DNA of 16,636 nt. Origin: Chitinophagales bacterium. GTDB taxonomy: Bacteria > Bacteroidota > Bacteroidia > Chitinophagales > UBA8649. The first letter of the stretch is position 1, and every line of letters begins with the position of its first letter. A program made the translations under genes and the position numbers. Shown here piece by piece: positions 13,582 to 16,636 of the stretch. The DNA is taken from assembly GCA_016777395.1 (NCBI GenBank), contig JADHRO010000014.1, forward strand, positions 1 to 16,636. Reading direction: 5' to 3'. The notes beneath the pieces were generated by a model, which was given only the letters and a program-made list of their open reading frames with translations, did no database searches and was not told where the DNA came from.

Positions 13582-14994
13582 ATGTCAAAAGTGACAACAT
13601 TTTATGAAAACGTAGAGAGAAGCTTTGATAAGGCGGCTACTTACACAAGATTTCCTGAGGGATTACTTGAACAGATTAAACTTTGTAACAGTGTTTACAA
13701 AATGAAATTTCCAGTCAAAACAGGCGGAAGTGATGTAAAGGTAATTGAGGCATATAGAGTGCAGCATTCGCATCATCGAATGCCTACCAAAGGAGGAATC
13801 CGTTATAGTATTCATGTAAGTCAAGATGAAGTAATGGCCCTAGCTGCATTAATGACATACAAATGTGCTATCGTGGATGTTCCATTTGGTGGAGCAAAGG
13901 GTGGAATTAAGATTAGTCCGCGTAATACTTCTCCAGCGCTTTTGGAAAAAATTACTAGACGGTATACGGCAGAGTTAATTAAGAAAAACTTTATAGGTCC
14001 AGGCACAGATGTCCCTGCTCCAGATTATGGGACAGGAGAGCGAGAAATGGCTTGGATTCTAGATACTTACTTGACGTTAAAGCCAAGTGAAGTTGAAGGC
14101 TATGGATGTGTGACAGGTAAACCCGTTTCGTTAAATGGAATTCGTGGTCGAACTGAAGCAACGGGAAGAGGGGTTGTCTATGGGTTGAATGAAATAGTAA
14201 GCTATAAAGATGATATGGAGGCTTTGGGTTTATCCACTGGATTAGACGGAAAACGAATAGTTGTGCAAGGTCTTGGTAACGTAGGTTTTCATGCAGCAAA
14301 TATAATTACGGAATATGGTGCAAAAGTGATTGGAGTTGCTGAATTGGAAGGAGCAATTTATTGTGAAGAAGGTCTAAATGTTAAAAAGCTTCTTAAATAC
14401 CGAAAAACAAATGGTTCAATTATTGGATTCCCAGGTTCTAAGGAGGTTAAAGGTGAAAACGCAGGTCTAGAAATCGACTGTGATATTTTAATTCCTGCAG
14501 CATTAGAGAGTCAAATTACGATGAAGAATGCCCACAAGATTAAAGCTAAAATCATTGCAGAAGCTGCAAATGGCCCAATAACGCCAAATGCGGAAGAGGT
14601 GTTGTTGAAAAAGGGAGTTATGATTATTCCGGATATTTATATTAATGCCGGAGGAGTAACAGTTTCTTACTTTGAATGGCTGAAAAATCTATCTCATGTA
14701 AGATTCGGTAGAATGAATAAGAGATTTGAAGAGTACACCCAAAGTAATATGTTGGATGTTATTGAAAAATCAACGAATAAAAATATTTCCAAAAGAGAGC
14801 GCAGTTCGGTTGTGCGCGGTGCAAGTGAAATTGATTTAGTTAATTCGGGATTGGAAGATACCATGATTGAAGCTTATCAAACGATAAGAGAAGCAAAGAG
14901 GAAGAATAAAATCACCGATTTGAGAACTGCAGCGTTTTATGTTTCTATCGTGAAAATTGCAGATGCTTATGGAAGTATGGGCATCTTTCCTTAA
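13582..14994 (+). CDS. gdhA: Glutamate dehydrogenase, hexameric mitochondrial-like type
   Basis: This 470-residue cytoplasmic enzyme interconverts glutamate and 2-oxoglutarate plus ammonia with NAD(P). The active-site residues match bovine GDH at a constant offset of 20: Lys70 (PTKGG), Lys94 (MTYK), catalytic Lys106 (GGAKGG) and Asp148 (VPAPD). The nucleotide loop is GLGNVG at 230-235, and the acidic Glu254 after the second strand suggests NAD use. The sequence reads closer to animal mitochondrial GDH (ITRRYT, FIGPGTDVPAPD, ACVTGKP-like, GGVTVSYFEWLKNL) than to E. coli GdhA. Between FEWLKNL and LRTAAF it is about 40 residues longer than archaeal-type GDHs, in the place of the animal antenna. 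It lies 29 bases after the ccmD-like gene; no promoter box was found, so it may be read through. A terminator follows. Confidence 0.93.
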   Translation: MSKVTTFYENVERSFDKAATYTRFPEGLLEQIKLCNSVYKMKFPVKTGGSDVKVIEAYRVQHSHHRMPTKGGIRYSIHVSQDEVMALAALMTYKCAIVDVPFGGAKGGIKISPRNTSPALLEKITRRYTAELIKKNFIGPGTDVPAPDYGTGEREMAWILDTYLTLKPSEVEGYGCVTGKPVSLNGIRGRTEATGRGVVYGLNEIVSYKDDMEALGLSTGLDGKRIVVQGLGNVGFHAANIITEYGAKVIGVAELEGAIYCEEGLNVKKLLKYRKTNGSIIGFPGSKEVKGENAGLEIDCDILIPAALESQITMKNAHKIKAKIIAEAANGPITPNAEEVLLKKGVMIIPDIYINAGGVTVSYFEWLKNLSHVRFGRMNKRFEEYTQSNMLDVIEKSTNKNISKRERSSVVRGASEIDLVNSGLEDTMIEAYQTIREAKRKNKITDLRTAAFYVSIVKIADAYGSMGIFP

Positions 14995-15020
14995 TCATTC
15001 AAATTTTACAAATAAAAGAA

Positions 15021-15047
15021 GCGCGGAGTTCAATCAGCTCTTTTTTT
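15021..15047 (+). terminator. Probable intrinsic terminator after glutamate dehydrogenase
   Basis: GAGTT (15026-15030) and AGCTC (15036-15040) form a five-pair stem, including one G-T pair, around the loop CAATC. Seven T follow (15041-15047) and an A-rich stretch precedes. It lies 31 bases after the gdh stop. The stem is short, so termination may be partial. The rest of the gap to 15233 shows no gene. Confidence 0.55.
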
Positions 15048-15206
15048 ATTTAAGGCAAACACCTGCGTATTATTCTTTATTAGCTTGAGTAACTGGCCAT
15101 ATGAATTGCAGCTAAAATAGGTGCGGATAGTGCTTCTTTGTACTTAATTTGAAAAGGATGTGCATTCAAATGTATCAGCTTAGCTTATTCCTGACGATTT
15201 TTTTTT

Positions 15207-15214
15207 TAATTTTG
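15207..15214 (+). promoter_or_regulatory. Bacteroidota-type -7 box for the TonB-dependent receptor
   Basis: TAATTTTG is a perfect TAnnTTTG match. It is preceded by a ten-T run (15198-15207) and ends 19 bases before the ATG at 15234, so the leader would be about 15 bases. No clear TTTG was found at the -33 position. Placement is consistent with the other boxes in this window. Confidence 0.5.
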
Positions 15215-15233
15215 TCTTCAAAGGTAAAAGATA

Positions 15234-16636
15234 ATGCATAAATATTTATTTCTCTTTATTGTAATGCTTTTTGTATCATGTTCCTGGGGTCAAAACCAAT
15301 CAAGTGTTTCTGGCATCGTTGTGGATGAAAACGGTGAGGCTGCATTTTCGGCTAATGTAATTGTTGATGTCTCTATGGGGTTGGCAGCAATAACTGATTT
15401 TGAAGGGAGGTTTAAAATCGAATTACCTCCTGGGGAACACACAGTGACAGTTCGTTATATCGGTTACCAGGAGCAAGCCAAGTCAATTAATCTTTCTTTT
15501 GGAGAAGAAAAAAAACTTGATTTTGATTTGATTAAATCGGAAGAGCTCATTGGTGAGATTGAAGTCTATAGTCCAACAAAAAGAGGGATTTCTGCAGATA
15601 AAGAGGTGGTTACCGTAGAAACACTTTCATCTGAAATTATTGAAAACAATGTTATAACTATTGGTTCTGATGCAGTAGATAAAGTGCCAGGAGTAACTCT
15701 TTTAGATGGTCAAATCAGTATTCGTGGAGGGAGTGGCTATGCCTATGGGACAGGCAGTCGAGTAATCTTGGTGATTGATGAAATCCCTTTACTTTCTCCG
15801 GAGAGAAACGAAGTTCTTTGGGATTTTATACCCATGGAAAATGTTAGGAGTATAGATGTGGTTAAAGGAGCCTCTTCTGTTCAGTATGGTGCAGCTGCTT
15901 TGAATGGAATTGTAGCGGTCAATACCAAGTGGCCAAGTAAAAAGGCAGAAACTAATGTTAGTCTCTTTGCGGGCTTCATGCCCGAACCTGCTATTCAAGG
16001 AGCAAAGTGGTGGAAAAAAAGTGATGTTATTCTTGAAAAACCACACGAGTTGGGCTTGCAGTTTGCTCATCTAAGGCAGCTTAATGACCAAATGGATTTA
16101 GTGTTTTCCGGAGCCTTTATTTCCAATCAATCGCATATTCAAAATCAATTTAATAAAAGGGTTAGAAACAATATTAAGTTTAGATATTCCCCCAAGAAAT
16201 TAGAAGGTTTAACCCTCTCTTTAAATTCTAATTTGCTCTACAGAAATAATGAACAGTTTTTTATTTGGAATAATGATTCCGATGGGGCATATCAAGGGCA
16301 GTCATTTGAAGATAGATATTTTCGGTACAGCATTGATCCTGTTATAAAATACTTCTTTAAGGATAATAATCAAATTAGTCTTATTAATCGTATTTACTAT
16401 GATCAACGTTTAAATAGGGGCGGCTCTCGCGACTTTTTTGGACTTAAAATTTTCAATGACTTTCAATATAAGCGGACTTTTAAAAATGGAAGTAAGGATA
16501 TGAACGGCACTTTCAGTACCGGTTTTGTAAATAACAGAGATATATTGAAAGCGTCATCATTTGATGAATACCTTGAGGAAGGAAAGTCTACTTTTATTTT
16601 TAATACATTAAGTACATATTTTCAAGGCGATTATGG
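15234..16636 (+). CDS. TonB-dependent receptor with carboxypeptidase-like N-terminal domain, truncated by the window edge
   Basis: The frame is open from the ATG at 15234 to the last base, giving about 467 residues of a protein that continues beyond the window. It begins with a signal peptide (MHKYLFLFIVMLFVSCSWGQ), then a carboxypeptidase-D-like regulatory domain at about 25-100 (VSGIVVDENGEA, TDFEGRFKIELPPGEHTV, RYIGYQ). A TonB plug domain follows at about 120-235 (DAVDKVPGVTLLDGQISIRGG, with ISIRGG at 161-166, and VVKGASSVQYGAAALNGIVAV). After that come amphipathic strands of the outer-membrane barrel. Such receptors import bulky nutrients, metal chelates or vitamins using TonB energy; the substrate cannot be told. 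It is not a SusC signature protein as far as visible, and no SusD gene is in view. Cys16 sits near the signal cleavage site, but WGQ suggests ordinary signal peptidase I. Confidence 0.9.
   Translation, partial: MHKYLFLFIVMLFVSCSWGQNQSSVSGIVVDENGEAAFSANVIVDVSMGLAAITDFEGRFKIELPPGEHTVTVRYIGYQEQAKSINLSFGEEKKLDFDLIKSEELIGEIEVYSPTKRGISADKEVVTVETLSSEIIENNVITIGSDAVDKVPGVTLLDGQISIRGGSGYAYGTGSRVILVIDEIPLLSPERNEVLWDFIPMENVRSIDVVKGASSVQYGAAALNGIVAVNTKWPSKKAETNVSLFAGFMPEPAIQGAKWWKKSDVILEKPHELGLQFAHLRQLNDQMDLVFSGAFISNQSHIQNQFNKRVRNNIKFRYSPKKLEGLTLSLNSNLLYRNNEQFFIWNNDSDGAYQGQSFEDRYFRYSIDPVIKYFFKDNNQISLINRIYYDQRLNRGGSRDFFGLKIFNDFQYKRTFKNGSKDMNGTFSTGFVNNRDILKASSFDEYLEEGKSTFIFNTLSTYFQGDY

Noticed and set aside
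13991..14299. A 102-codon minus-strand frame inside the glutamate dehydrogenase gene.
   Set aside because: Rich in His and Leu with no known family, entirely within a strongly conserved gene on the other strand.
15158..15241. A 27-codon hydrophobic reading frame (MCIQMYQLSLF...) upstream of the TonB-dependent receptor.
   Set aside because: It contains the predicted receptor promoter and a long T-run, overlaps the receptor start by 8 bases, and its hydrophobicity is just what T-rich DNA gives. No family resemblance.
1..16636. Mobile elements, CRISPR arrays, tRNA or rRNA genes.
   Set aside because: No transposase or integrase frame, no regularly spaced repeats, and no cloverleaf or rRNA-like conserved stretches were seen on reading either strand.

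Overview
The window looks like a chromosomal segment of a Bacteroidota bacterium, most likely Flavobacteriales. The DNA is AT-rich, and Shine-Dalgarno sequences are mostly absent. Several genes have a TAnnTTTG promoter box (the Bacteroidota -7 element) a short distance upstream. The gene content also fits: a Bacteroidota-type LptD C-terminus, a TonB-dependent receptor with a carboxypeptidase-like N-terminal domain, a Lacal_2735-type small protein and a CcmB-CcmC-CcmD set. The species cannot be named from the sequence alone. I see no mobile element, CRISPR array, tRNA or rRNA. Coding density is high, and the longest gene-free stretch is about 239 bases (14995-15233).

Layout. (1) Bases 1-1536, plus strand: the 3' end of an LptD-like outer-membrane LPS assembly gene, a DUF3820 protein and a heptose-7-phosphate kinase (RfaE1/HldE kinase half). 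These form an LPS/envelope group. (2) Bases 1533-8177, minus strand: a block built around SUF iron-sulfur assembly. In transcription order it holds a DUF59/MIP18 protein, a bacilliredoxin, a PaaE-like ferredoxin-type reductase overlapping a DUF502 membrane protein, then sufB, sufC, sufD and a 54-residue small gene. No sufS, sufE or IscA-type gene is in the window. (3) Bases 8252-10326, plus strand: a short-chain dehydrogenase overlapping a DacB/PBP4 peptidase. (4) Bases 10323-11807, minus strand: a biotin carboxylase (AccC) without its carrier protein or carboxyltransferase. (5) Bases 11953-14994, plus strand: ccmB, ccmC and a CcmD-like gene for cytochrome c maturation and heme handling, then a glutamate dehydrogenase of the mitochondrial-like hexameric type, followed by a probable terminator. 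(6) Bases 15234-16636, plus strand: the first two-thirds or so of a TonB-dependent receptor, cut by the window edge.

No wholly new system is evident; most genes are conserved housekeeping genes. The points most worth a second look are: an antenna-like insertion in the glutamate dehydrogenase that lacks the mammalian GTP/ADP-contact residues; two mutually exclusive hairpins between the bacilliredoxin and reductase genes; a ccmB promoter placed so that its mRNA would be leaderless; thiol-redox and electron-transfer genes inside the suf block while sufS/sufE are absent; and two convergent gene pairs whose stop codons share one palindromic tetranucleotide (TTAA and CTAG).
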